From: Lysobacteraceae bacterium
Lineage (GTDB): Bacteria > Pseudomonadota > Gammaproteobacteria > Xanthomonadales > Xanthomonadaceae
DNA length: 8,672 nucleotides
Direction: 5' to 3'
Assembly: GCA_017990865.1 (NCBI GenBank)
Contig: JAGNNB010000112.1
Coordinates: 1 to 8,672, forward strand
Below, piece by piece: positions 1 to 6,453 of the stretch (position 1 is its first letter; each line of letters opens with the position of its first letter). The position numbers and the translations under genes were made by a program. Below the pieces are notes generated by a model. The model was given only the letters and a program-made list of their open reading frames with translations, made no database searches and was not told the origin of the DNA.

Positions 1-834
1 CTGCAACAAGCCGGTGCGGCGCGGATTCATGCCGACGGCCTCGAGCGTGAGATCGGAACCGGGCACCACGCTGGCCGCGACCAGGAAAAACGCCGCGGAC
101 GAAAAATCCGCCGGCACGCGCACATCGGTCGCGCGCAGCGCCTGCGTCGTGCCCGCGCCGCCGCGCACCCGCGCGAAGCCGGGCGAGAATTCCACCGGCC
201 AACCGAAGGCGGCCAGCATGCGTTCGGTGTAATCGCGGGTCGGATGCGGTTCGCGCACGACGGTCTCGCCTTCGGCGTACAAGCCCGCGAGCAGCAGCGC
301 CGATTTCACCTGCGCGCTGGCGACCGGCAAGGCGTAATCGATGCCGCGCAGCGCTTGCCCGCCGCGAATCCGCAGCGGTGGAAGGCCGCCGACTTCGCTG
401 TCGATGCGCGCGCCCATCTGCGACAACGGATCGATCACGCGGCGCATCGGGCGTTTCGATAACGACGCGTCGCCGATCAACACGCTATCGAACGCCTGCC
501 CCGCCAACACGCCGGCCAGCAGCCGCATACCGGTGCCGGCGTTGCCGCAATCCAACTCGTCGGCGCTGGCGCGCAAACCGTGCAGACCGACGCCATGCAC
601 GATGCGCGACTGCGGCGACGGCGCTTCGATCCGCACGCCCAAACGCTCGAACACCGCAGCAGTGGCGCGCGTGTCTTCGCCTTCGAGAAAGCCCGAGATG
701 CGCGACACGCCTTCGGCCAGCGAGGCCAGCATGATCGCGCGATGCGACACCGACTTGTCGCCGGGCACGCGAATGCGGCCGGTCAGCGGGCGGCCGGGGC
801 CGACGATCCAATCCTTGCGTTCGCCGCCGCTCAT
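1..834 (-). CDS. aroA: 3-phosphoshikimate 1-carboxyvinyltransferase (EPSP synthase), 3' end cut by window edge
   Basis: Sixth step of the shikimate pathway: transfers the enolpyruvyl group of PEP to shikimate-3-phosphate, giving EPSP, in the cytoplasm. The frame is open through all 278 codons to the left edge, about the N-terminal two-thirds of a usual 430-440 residue enzyme. Visible motifs are VPGDKSVSHR at residues 23-32 (active-site Lys27, Ser28, Arg32), DCGNAGTGMRLLAG at 95-108, GDASLSKRPMRR at 121-132 and SAQVKSA at 173-179. These closely resemble Xanthomonas AroA. The ATG lies in an ATGA overlap with the hisC stop codon, which fixes the start and implies translational coupling; it is the last gene of the serC-pheA-hisC-aroA run within the window. 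The motif mix is odd: GDKS and SAQVK are class II-like, but residue 100 is Gly as in glyphosate-sensitive class I enzymes. Family assignment is secure; drug-response class is inference. Confidence 0.97.
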   Translation of the reverse strand, partial: MSGGERKDWIVGPGRPLTGRIRVPGDKSVSHRAIMLASLAEGVSRISGFLEGEDTRATAAVFERLGVRIEAPSPQSRIVHGVGLHGLRASADELDCGNAGTGMRLLAGVLAGQAFDSVLIGDASLSKRPMRRVIDPLSQMGARIDSEVGGLPPLRIRGGQALRGIDYALPVASAQVKSALLLAGLYAEGETVVREPHPTRDYTERMLAAFGWPVEFSPGFARVRGGAGTTQALRATDVRVPADFSSAAFFLVAASVVPGSDLTLEAVGMNPRRTGLLQ

Positions 835-1970
835 GCCAGCACCTCGTCCAGCGCGGCGAGCAATCGCCGGTTTTCGTCGGGATTGCCGACGGTGATGCGC
901 AAACAATGCCCGAGACCGTAGCCGCCCATCGGTCGCAGTACGACGCCGCGATCGATCAAGGCCGCATCAATCCGCGCGACGCGCGCTTCCTCGCCGGGTT
1001 CGACGAACTGCGTCAGCAGGAAATTGGTTTGCGACGGAAACACGCGCAGGCCGCGCGCGTGCAGCGCCTCGGTCAGTGCATCGCGTTGTTCGCGATTGCG
1101 TTCGACCACCCATCGCAGATGCGCGTCGTCGCCGAGCGCGGCTTCGGCGGCGGCCAAACCGGCGCTGTTGACGTTGAAACTCTCGCGCACGCGTTCCATC
1201 ACCGCGATCAAGCCGGGATGCGCGATGGCGAAACCAACCCGCAAACCGGCCAGTGCGTAGGCTTTGCTGAAAGTGCGGGTGACGACGAGATTCGGATATT
1301 GCGGCTGCAACACGAGCGCCGAGGCCCACTCCGGCGCATCGACGAATTCGGCGTAGGCCTCGTCCACGACGACGACGACATCGCTCGGCACCTTCGCCAT
1401 GAAGGTCGCGAAGGCGTCGGCGCCGTACCAGGTGCCGGTGGGATTATTCGGATTGGCGAGGTAGATCAGACGCGTCGCGGGCGTGACGGCGGCGGCGATG
1501 GCATCGAGATCGTGCCCGCGCGGCATCGCATGGCCATCGGCGTTGCAGGCCGCCACGCGCAACTGCGCGCCCGCGCCCTGCGCGGCGATGGCGTACACCG
1601 CGAAACCGAATTTCGAAGCGACGACCTCGACGCCCGGACCGGCGAACACCTGCGCGAACTGCATCAGCAGCTCGTGCGTGCCGTTGCCCAGCAGAATCGA
1701 CGCGACATCGACGCCGTATTTCGCGGCGAGCGCGCGTTTGAGATCGCCGCCGAGCGGATCGGGATAACGAAAACTGTCGTGAATCGTGCCGAGCACCGCT
1801 TCTTTCGCGCGCCCGCTGGGGCCGTAGGGATTTTCGTTCGAGCCCAGTTCGATCAGATGCGCATCCGCGAAGCGGCGTCGGAACGCGACGAGGTCATGAC
1901 CCGGGTCGTAAGCGCGCAGGCGCTGGATGCTGGGTTGAGTGAGGTTGGAGAAGAAAGCTTCGTCGGTCAT
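831..1970 (-). CDS. hisC: Histidinol-phosphate / aromatic aminotransferase, HisC paralogue type
   Basis: PLP-dependent fold-type I aminotransferase of 379 residues, a normal length for HisC. Motifs in order: SNENPYGPS at 44-52 (substrate side), NPNNPTGT at 173-180, DEAYAEF at 203-209 (PLP-ring Asp and Tyr), TFSKAYALAGLRVGF at 233-247 with Schiff-base Lys236 and phosphate-binding Arg244, and RPMGGYGLGHCLRITVG at 346-362 with carboxylate-binding Arg358. The family converts histidinol phosphate to imidazole-acetol phosphate and often also transaminates phenylpyruvate and 4-hydroxyphenylpyruvate. Its place between pheA and aroA, away from any his gene, resembles the pheA-hisC2-(tyrA)-aroA clusters of pseudomonads and suggests the aromatic role (inference). 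The ATG at 1970 gives a natural N-terminus, but I see no clear Shine-Dalgarno before it. The 147-bp gap from pheA holds a REP-type hairpin pair. Its TGA overlaps the aroA ATG by 4 bp. Confidence 0.93.
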   Translation of the reverse strand: MTDEAFFSNLTQPSIQRLRAYDPGHDLVAFRRRFADAHLIELGSNENPYGPSGRAKEAVLGTIHDSFRYPDPLGGDLKRALAAKYGVDVASILLGNGTHELLMQFAQVFAGPGVEVVASKFGFAVYAIAAQGAGAQLRVAACNADGHAMPRGHDLDAIAAAVTPATRLIYLANPNNPTGTWYGADAFATFMAKVPSDVVVVVDEAYAEFVDAPEWASALVLQPQYPNLVVTRTFSKAYALAGLRVGFAIAHPGLIAVMERVRESFNVNSAGLAAAEAALGDDAHLRWVVERNREQRDALTEALHARGLRVFPSQTNFLLTQFVEPGEEARVARIDAALIDRGVVLRPMGGYGLGHCLRITVGNPDENRRLLAALDEVLA

Positions 1971-1995
1971 AACGGAGAGAAATCGACTCGAGTCT

Positions 1996-2078
1996 CGTCA
2001 TCCCGGCGAAAGCCGGGATCCAGCCCTTGGCACGGCTCGACGATCAACAGCGGGATCCCGGCTTTCGCCGGGATGACG
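1996..2078. repeat. Paired REP hairpins (REPIN-like), family A, perfect 26-bp inverted arms
   Basis: Two 26-bp arms, 1996-2021 and 2053-2078, are exact reverse complements separated by 31 bp. Each arm is itself a hairpin: stem ATCCCGGC pairing with GCCGGGAT over 8 bp. The left arm (2000-2019) has loop GAAA, a GNRA tetraloop, on the plus strand; the right arm (2055-2074) has the same loop on the minus strand. Both ends read GTCATCCCGGC outward-in, the core of an abundant repeat in many proteobacterial genomes. Two head-to-head REPs form the arrangement called a REPIN. It occupies most of the non-coding gap between pheA and hisC, so transcripts of this operon would carry either two small hairpins or one long stem. 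No T-run follows on the minus strand, so it is not a standard intrinsic terminator. Copy number elsewhere cannot be seen here. Confidence 0.9.
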
Positions 2079-2117
2079 TAAAGGAGAAGGCGCCATCCGG
2101 CATCGCCTCGACGGGCC

Positions 2118-3365
2118 TTACGGAACCGCCACCGGATACGAACCCAACACGCGTACATCGCCGGCGTATTTGTCGATTTCGGCCAGGGCGTCCTTCAGCG
2201 GCGATTCCTCGGCGTGACCGGTCACATCGATGAAGAAGGCGTATTGCCACAATTTGCCGTGCGCCGGACGCGACTCGATCCGGTTCATGCTGATCGAACG
2301 ACGCGCCAGCGGTTCGAGAATGCGATACAGCGCGCCGGGCTGGTCGCGGATGAACAGCAGCAGCGAGGTGCGATCGTTGCCCGAAGACGGGAACGACGAA
2401 CGACCGATGACGAGAAACCGCGTGGTGTTGTCGGCACGGTCTTCGATCGGACCGGCGACCACTTTCAAGCCGTAGGCATGACCGGCGTTTTCCCCGGCGA
2501 TCGCCGCGGCGTCGTCGGCGTTGCGCGCGCGGCGCGCGGCCTCGGCATTGCTGACCACCGCATGTTTCTCGACTTTCGGCAAGTTATGGCGCAACCACGC
2601 CTTGCATTGCGCCAGCGACAGCGCGTGCGAATACACGCGCTCGATGTCCTCGATATGCCCGGTGCGCGACAGCAGGTACTGATGCACGCGAAGTTCCACC
2701 TCACCGCAGATCATCAGCGGCGAGGTCAGGAACAGATCCAGCGTGGATTGGATGGTGCCGGTGCCGGAGTTTTCGACCGGCACCACGCCGAAATCGGCAT
2801 GACCCGCAGCCACATCGTCGAACACTTCCTCCACGGTCGCCAGCGGCAAGGCCATCGCCGAGTGGCCGAATTGTTTGTAGACCGCCTGTTGCGAGAACGT
2901 ACCTTCGGGGCCGAGGTAGCCGATGCGCAGCGGTTCCTGCTGCGCGAGGCAGGCGGACATGATTTCGCGGTAAAGCCTCACCAGCACTTCGTCCGACAGT
3001 GGACCTTCGTTGCGGTCCACGACGCGACGCAGCACCTGCGCCTCGCGCTCGGGTCGGTAGTAATCCACTGCCGCGGCGAGTTTGCCTTTGGCCTTGCCGA
3101 CCTGATGCGCCCACAGCGCGCGTTCGGCGATCAGCGCCTGGATTTCGTGGTCGATGCCGTCGATCTGCGCGCGTACGGCCAACAAATCGGGCTTGCCCTG
3201 CGCGTCGGTGGGAATTTCCACCGCATTTTTCGGCAGCGCGGTGCGCTTGGCGGGTTTGGGCTCCTCGGCGGGCGTCTTGGCCGCGACCTTCCTGGCGCCC
3301 GGCCGCTTGGCGGGACGCTTCGTCGGTTTCGCGGGGCCGGCGCCCGATGTCTTTCGATCAGCCAT
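2118..3365 (-). CDS. pheA: Bifunctional chorismate mutase / prephenate dehydratase (P-protein)
   Basis: Cytoplasmic enzyme converting chorismate to prephenate and then to phenylpyruvate, the committed branch to phenylalanine. Domains along 415 residues: a Lys/Ala/Pro-rich tail at 1-46; an AroQ chorismate mutase at about 58-142 (Arg65, Arg82, Lys91, Arg107 and Glu108 match the E. coli catalytic set); a prephenate dehydratase at about 146-322, from [12 protein letters not shown] to NTTRF at 313-317 carrying the catalytic Thr-Arg-Phe; and a C-terminal ACT domain at about 333-410 with GALYRIL at 344-350 and ESRP at 364-367, the phenylalanine feedback site. The usual length is about 360-390, the surplus being the basic tail. 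The ATG at 3365 overlaps the serC stop by 8 bp, implying coupling. Internal starts nearer the mutase domain are possible because the tail is poorly conserved in type. Feedback inhibition by Phe is expected from the intact ACT motifs. Confidence 0.96.
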   Translation of the reverse strand: MADRKTSGAGPAKPTKRPAKRPGARKVAAKTPAEEPKPAKRTALPKNAVEIPTDAQGKPDLLAVRAQIDGIDHEIQALIAERALWAHQVGKAKGKLAAAVDYYRPEREAQVLRRVVDRNEGPLSDEVLVRLYREIMSACLAQQEPLRIGYLGPEGTFSQQAVYKQFGHSAMALPLATVEEVFDDVAAGHADFGVVPVENSGTGTIQSTLDLFLTSPLMICGEVELRVHQYLLSRTGHIEDIERVYSHALSLAQCKAWLRHNLPKVEKHAVVSNAEAARRARNADDAAAIAGENAGHAYGLKVVAGPIEDRADNTTRFLVIGRSSFPSSGNDRTSLLLFIRDQPGALYRILEPLARRSISMNRIESRPAHGKLWQYAFFIDVTGHAEESPLKDALAEIDKYAGDVRVLGSYPVAVP

Positions 3366-4443
3366 GGCGTTGTTTGAAATCCTGCATGAAATCCGCCAGT
3401 GCCTTCGCGCCTTCCACTGGCATCGCGTTGTAGATCGAGGCGCGCATGCCGCCCAGGGCGCGATGGCCCTTGAGCGCCATCAAGCCGGCGGCCTTGGCTT
3501 CGGACAGGAACGGCTTGTCCAAGGCCTCGTCGTGCAGGAAGAACGGAACATTCATGCGCGAGCGGACGGCGGGCGCCACTTCGTTGCGGTAGTAGCCGCC
3601 GGAACCGTCGATGGCGGAGTACAACAACGCGGCCTTTTCGGCGTTGCGGCGCGCGAATTCGGCGACGCCGCCCTCGGCCAGCATCCACTTCACGTTGAGG
3701 CCGAGCATGTACCAGTTCCAGGTCGGCGGCGTGTTGAGCATCGACTCGCCTTTGAGATGCGAGCGATAGTCGAAAATATCGGCGCGGTTCTGGCCGGCAC
3801 GTTCGAGCAGGTCGCGGCGAACGATGACCACCGTGACGCCGACCGGGCCGAGGTTTTTCTGCGCACCGGCGTAGATCACGGCGTACTTGCTCACGTCGAC
3901 CGGCTCGGAGGCGATGCTGGAGCTGAAATCGGCCACCAACGGCACATCGCCGACATCGGGCACGTCCCGATATTCGACGCCGTGGATGGTTTCGTTCGCA
4001 GTGATGTGGACGTAGGCGGCGTCCTTCGACAACTGCCAGGTGTCGCGCGCGGGGATGTCGCGGAAACCACCGGCTTCGCCGCTGGCGGCGGTGTTGACCG
4101 CGACATAGGGCTTGGCCTGCTTGATCGCGGTCTTGCTCCAATGCCCGGTGACCACGTAATCGACGGTTTGGCCGGCGGCGGCGAAATTCAGCGGAATCAA
4201 CGCCTGTTGCGTGGTGGCGCCACCGCCGAGGAACAGCACCGCGTAATCGTCGGGGATCGCCATCAGCGTGCGCAGATCGGCCTCGGCTTCGGCGGCGACG
4301 GCGATGAATTCGGCGCCGCGATGGCTATGCTCGACGATGGAGGCGCCCGAATCGCGCCATTCCAGCATCTCGGCCTGCGCCTGACGCAGCACGCTTTCGG
4401 GCAAAGTGGCGGGACCGGCACTGAAGTTGAACGCGCGCGACAT
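3358..4443 (-). CDS. serC: Phosphoserine aminotransferase
   Basis: PLP enzyme of serine synthesis: 3-phosphohydroxypyruvate plus glutamate gives O-phosphoserine. In many bacteria it also makes 4-phosphohydroxy-threonine for PLP biosynthesis. It has 361 residues, the standard length. [11 protein letters not shown] at 5-15 is the family N-terminus; HSHRG at 39-43 supplies the substrate-binding His-Arg pair; GGGATTQQ at 73-80 binds PLP phosphate; [11 protein letters not shown] at 192-202 holds the Schiff-base Lys196; [15 protein letters not shown] at 326-340 supplies the second substrate arginine. The open frame continues upstream to 4971, but homology begins at MSRAFNF, so I place the start at 4443, with a weak GGAA 8 nt before it. 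An ATG at 4455 would add only four residues. It is the first gene of the minus-strand operon and diverges from msrP. Confidence 0.96.
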   Translation of the reverse strand: MSRAFNFSAGPATLPESVLRQAQAEMLEWRDSGASIVEHSHRGAEFIAVAAEAEADLRTLMAIPDDYAVLFLGGGATTQQALIPLNFAAAGQTVDYVVTGHWSKTAIKQAKPYVAVNTAASGEAGGFRDIPARDTWQLSKDAAYVHITANETIHGVEYRDVPDVGDVPLVADFSSSIASEPVDVSKYAVIYAGAQKNLGPVGVTVVIVRRDLLERAGQNRADIFDYRSHLKGESMLNTPPTWNWYMLGLNVKWMLAEGGVAEFARRNAEKAALLYSAIDGSGGYYRNEVAPAVRSRMNVPFFLHDEALDKPFLSEAKAAGLMALKGHRALGGMRASIYNAMPVEGAKALADFMQDFKQRHG

Positions 4444-4499
4444 CGTAGGTTCCATGACGTAAGAGGGGGCCGTCGAGTATGCCGCAGCGCAGCATCGAA

Positions 4500-4528
4500 T
4501 GGACATGGCGAACGCCCCCGCCGATAAA
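4500..4528 (+). promoter_or_regulatory. Candidate msrP promoter in the serC-msrP divergent spacer
   Basis: The 215-bp spacer 4444-4658 separates divergent serC and msrP and must serve both. TGGACA at 4500-4505 (5 of 6 to the sigma-70 -35 box) and GATAAA at 4523-4528 (4 of 6 to the -10 box) are 17 bp apart. They run into the only AT-rich patch of the spacer, 4523-4536. The predicted transcript would start near 4535 with a leader of about 120 nt. On the minus strand the same AT patch could serve serC, with TTGCGT at 4549-4544 as a poor -35 box. The boxes are seen; their use is inferred, and no operator was recognised. Confidence 0.4.
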
Positions 4529-4658
4529 AATATTTCGTCGTAGACGCAACCGTAGGCCCACTCGACCCGTCTTATCCTCGTCGCCGGACCTCGCACACCG
4601 ACTTCGCTGCTCGCCCTTACTTCCTGATCCCGCCCCCACCGCTTCGAACGGACCGCCC

Positions 4659-5654
4659 ATGCCCCTCGACCCGCGTCTTCGCGCCGCACTGCGCATTCCC
4701 TCCACCGAAATCGCCGACGAATCGGCCTATCGCGCCTTTCGCGGCGAGCGCCGCCGTCTGCTGGGGGCGCTCGCATCAGCACCGGCCTTCGCGCTGGCGG
4801 GCTGCGATACCGCCGCGCCGCCGCCTCCTGCCGGTCGAGCGAAACTGGACCCGGCCCTGGTCGCGCGGGGTTTCGCCACCGACGAAGAGCCCACCCGCTA
4901 CGAGGACGCCACCACCTACAACAACTTCTACGAATTCGGGACCGGGAAAGCCGACCCCGCGAACGCCGCAAAGACGCTGCGCACGCGGCCGTGGTCGGTG
5001 GCGGTCTCCGGCGAGTGCGCCAAACCCGGCACGCTCGACCTCGACGCCTTGCTCAAGGGCCTGACCGTGGAGGAGCGCATCTACCGCATGCGCTGCGTCG
5101 AAGGCTGGTCGATGGTGATTCCGTGGCTCGGCGTGCCCCTGAGCGAGGTGCTGAAGCGTTTCGAGCCGACCTCGAAAGCCAAGTACGTGGCCTTCACCAG
5201 TCTCGCCGACCCGGAGCAAATGCCCGGCGTCCGCTACGACTCGATCGACTGGCCGTACCGCGAAGGCCTCCGGATCGACGAGGCCATGCACCCGCTCACG
5301 CTGCTGGCGACCGGCCTGTACGGCAAGACTCTGCCGCAGCAGAACGGCGCGTCGCTGCGGCTGGTCGTGCCGTGGAAATACGGCTTCAAAGGCATCAAAT
5401 CGATCGTCGAAATCCGCTTCGTCGAAGCATTGCCCGCCACCGCCTGGAACCAGTTGCAACCGCAGGAGTACGGCTTCTTCAGCAACGTCAATCCGGACGT
5501 GGATCACCCGCGCTGGAGCCAGGCCAGCGAACGCCGCATCGCCGGCAGCGCCAGCAAATTGTTCGCCGAGCGCATCCCGACCCGGCTGTTCAACGGCTAC
5601 GCGGACCAAGTCGCGGACCTCTACACCGGGATGGATTTGCGTCAGTGGTTTTGA
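4659..5654 (+). CDS. msrP: Methionine sulfoxide reductase catalytic subunit MsrP (YedY-type molybdoenzyme)
   Basis: Periplasmic molybdopterin enzyme that reduces protein-bound methionine sulfoxide, repairing oxidised envelope proteins with electrons from MsrQ. The 331 residues match E. coli MsrP closely through YNNFYEFG at 87-94, [18 protein letters not shown] at 139-156 (Cys146 is the molybdenum ligand), KYVAF at 175-179, EQMPG at 186-190, [14 protein letters not shown] at 237-250 and [12 protein letters not shown] at 281-292. The N-terminus has a twin-arginine motif, Arg31-Arg32-x-Leu-Leu, followed by a hydrophobic stretch 37-47, so Tat export is expected. The stretch ends in Leu46-Ala47-Gly48-Cys49-Asp50, a lipobox-like sequence that E. 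coli MsrP lacks. The frame is open back to an ATG at 4479, but those 60 residues are Arg/Pro-rich and unlike the family, so I start at 4659; the only ribosome-binding hint is a weak ACGGA. msrQ follows after 139 bp. Confidence 0.96.
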   Translation: MPLDPRLRAALRIPSTEIADESAYRAFRGERRRLLGALASAPAFALAGCDTAAPPPPAGRAKLDPALVARGFATDEEPTRYEDATTYNNFYEFGTGKADPANAAKTLRTRPWSVAVSGECAKPGTLDLDALLKGLTVEERIYRMRCVEGWSMVIPWLGVPLSEVLKRFEPTSKAKYVAFTSLADPEQMPGVRYDSIDWPYREGLRIDEAMHPLTLLATGLYGKTLPQQNGASLRLVVPWKYGFKGIKSIVEIRFVEALPATAWNQLQPQEYGFFSNVNPDVDHPRWSQASERRIAGSASKLFAERIPTRLFNGYADQVADLYTGMDLRQWF

Positions 5655-5699
5655 GCCCTCGATGCCGCGATTTCGGCGAAGGGTGGCGTCGAAACGCGT

Positions 5700-5721
5700 C
5701 CCGGCGTGTTCCGACGCCGGG
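5700..5721 (+). other. GC-rich hairpin in the msrP-msrQ gap
   Basis: CCCGGCGT at 5700-5707 pairs perfectly with ACGCCGGG at 5714-5721 around a 6-nt loop, 46 bp after the msrP stop. A stem of this strength could slow RNA polymerase or protect the msrP message 3' end. No run of T follows, so it is not a canonical intrinsic terminator. It is short and the region is GC-rich, so function is uncertain. Confidence 0.4.
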
Positions 5722-5767
5722 CCCCGATATTCGCCTCGATGACGGCGGGGCTGCGCGCAGCGATCGC

Positions 5768-5793
5768 ATTAGAATCAATTAATACAACAAGTT
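5768..5793 (+). promoter_or_regulatory. AT-rich leader of msrQ with -10-like sequences
   Basis: The bases just before msrQ are sharply AT-rich against GC-rich flanks. TAGAAT at 5770-5775 (5 of 6 to TATAAT) and TAATAC at 5780-5785 both resemble -10 boxes. No convincing -35 box lies 16-18 bp upstream. No Shine-Dalgarno precedes the ATG at 5794. AAGTT at 5789-5793 could pair with AACTT at 5802-5806 across the start codon. This suggests msrQ has its own weak or activator-dependent promoter, perhaps with a very short leader; that reading is inference. Confidence 0.35.
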
Positions 5794-6453
5794 ATGAAAA
5801 AAACTTCAAGTAGTTTGTTCTGGCCGAAAGCGCTCGTACACACCCTCGCGCTGGCGCCACTGGCGCTGTTGTCGTGGCAGGCATGGACGGTCGCGAAGAC
5901 CGGCGGCGACGCGCTGGGCGCCGACCCCGTGGCCGAAATCGAGCATCGCCTAGGGCTGTGGGCGCTGCGTCTGTTGCTGGTCACGCTAGCCATCACCCCG
6001 CTGCGCCAACTCACCGGGCAAGCGATGTTGATCCGGTTCCGGCGGATGCTGGGGCTGTACGCCTTCGCCTACGCCAGCCTGCACTTCGCGGCCTATTTGG
6101 CGCTGGATCTGCGCGGCTTTTGGCTGCAGATTTTCGAAGAGATCGCCAAGCGGCCTTACATCACCGTCGGCTTCATCGCATGGCTGCTGCTGGTACCGCT
6201 GGCGATCACCTCGACCCAGGGCTGGATGCGGCGCCTCGGCCGCCGCTGGGGGCTGTTGCACAAGGCGGTGTACGCCATCGCGGTGCTGGCGGTGCTGCAT
6301 TTCTGGTGGCTGGTGAAATCCGATATCCGCGAACCGGCGCTTTACGCCGCCGTGTTGGCGGTACTGCTGGGCTGGCGCGTGGTGAAAGCCTGGGAACGCC
6401 GGAAGAAGGCGAAAGCGCTCGCCGCGACCTCAGCGGCCGCCCCAGGCCAGTAG
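5794..6453 (+). CDS. msrQ: MsrQ, haem-binding membrane subunit of the MsrPQ system
   Basis: Inner-membrane b-type cytochrome (ferric reductase-like transmembrane family) that passes electrons from the quinone pool or a flavin reductase to MsrP. The 219 residues are a normal length. About six hydrophobic segments are visible, near 12-31, 52-70, 84-104, 122-139, 157-174 and 181-199. The match to E. coli MsrQ includes LGADPV at 41-46, ITPLRQL at 67-73, RFRRMLGLYAFAYASLHF at 81-98, RPYITVGFIAW at 120-130, TSTQGWMRRLGRRW at 139-152 and LLHKAVY at 154-160. His97, His156 and His169 line up with the haem-ligand histidines of the family. The first nine codons are AT-rich (AAA, TCA, AGT, TTG), unlike the rest of the gene. 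No ribosome-binding site is evident. Its 3' end overlaps the convergent FHA gene by 24 bp, so no terminator separates them. Confidence 0.95.
   Translation: MKKTSSSLFWPKALVHTLALAPLALLSWQAWTVAKTGGDALGADPVAEIEHRLGLWALRLLLVTLAITPLRQLTGQAMLIRFRRMLGLYAFAYASLHFAAYLALDLRGFWLQIFEEIAKRPYITVGFIAWLLLVPLAITSTQGWMRRLGRRWGLLHKAVYAIAVLAVLHFWWLVKSDIREPALYAAVLAVLLGWRVVKAWERRKKAKALAATSAAAPGQ

Noticed and set aside
906..2081. Long plus-strand reading frame of 391 residues across hisC
   Set aside because: It is the antisense shadow of hisC in GC-rich DNA and runs into the REP element; no recognisable domain.
2081..2090. AAGGAG-like sequence on the plus strand after the REP pair
   Set aside because: It precedes no plausible plus-strand gene; pheA occupies the opposite strand.
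1967..2158. Short minus-strand frame of 63 residues over the REP pair
   Set aside because: Its VIPAKAGIP and DPGFRRDDE segments are typical translations of this repeat, not a protein.
2214..3377. Plus-strand reading frame of 387 residues across pheA
   Set aside because: It is the antisense shadow of pheA, His/Arg-rich with no family resemblance.
3154..4527. Plus-strand reading frame of 457 residues across serC
   Set aside because: It is the complementary shadow of serC/pheA; codon pattern and motifs belong to the minus strand.
4479..4658. 60-residue N-terminal extension of msrP
   Set aside because: It is Arg/Pro-rich low-complexity sequence that would bury the Tat signal inside the protein; the family start fits 4659.
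4444..4971. Upstream extension of the serC frame adding about 176 residues
   Set aside because: It is Arg-rich, unlike the SerC family, and lies antisense to the msrP start; homology begins at 4443.
4776..5609. Minus-strand reading frame of 277 residues opposite msrP
   Set aside because: It mirrors the msrP codons; the plus strand encodes the full MsrP motif set.
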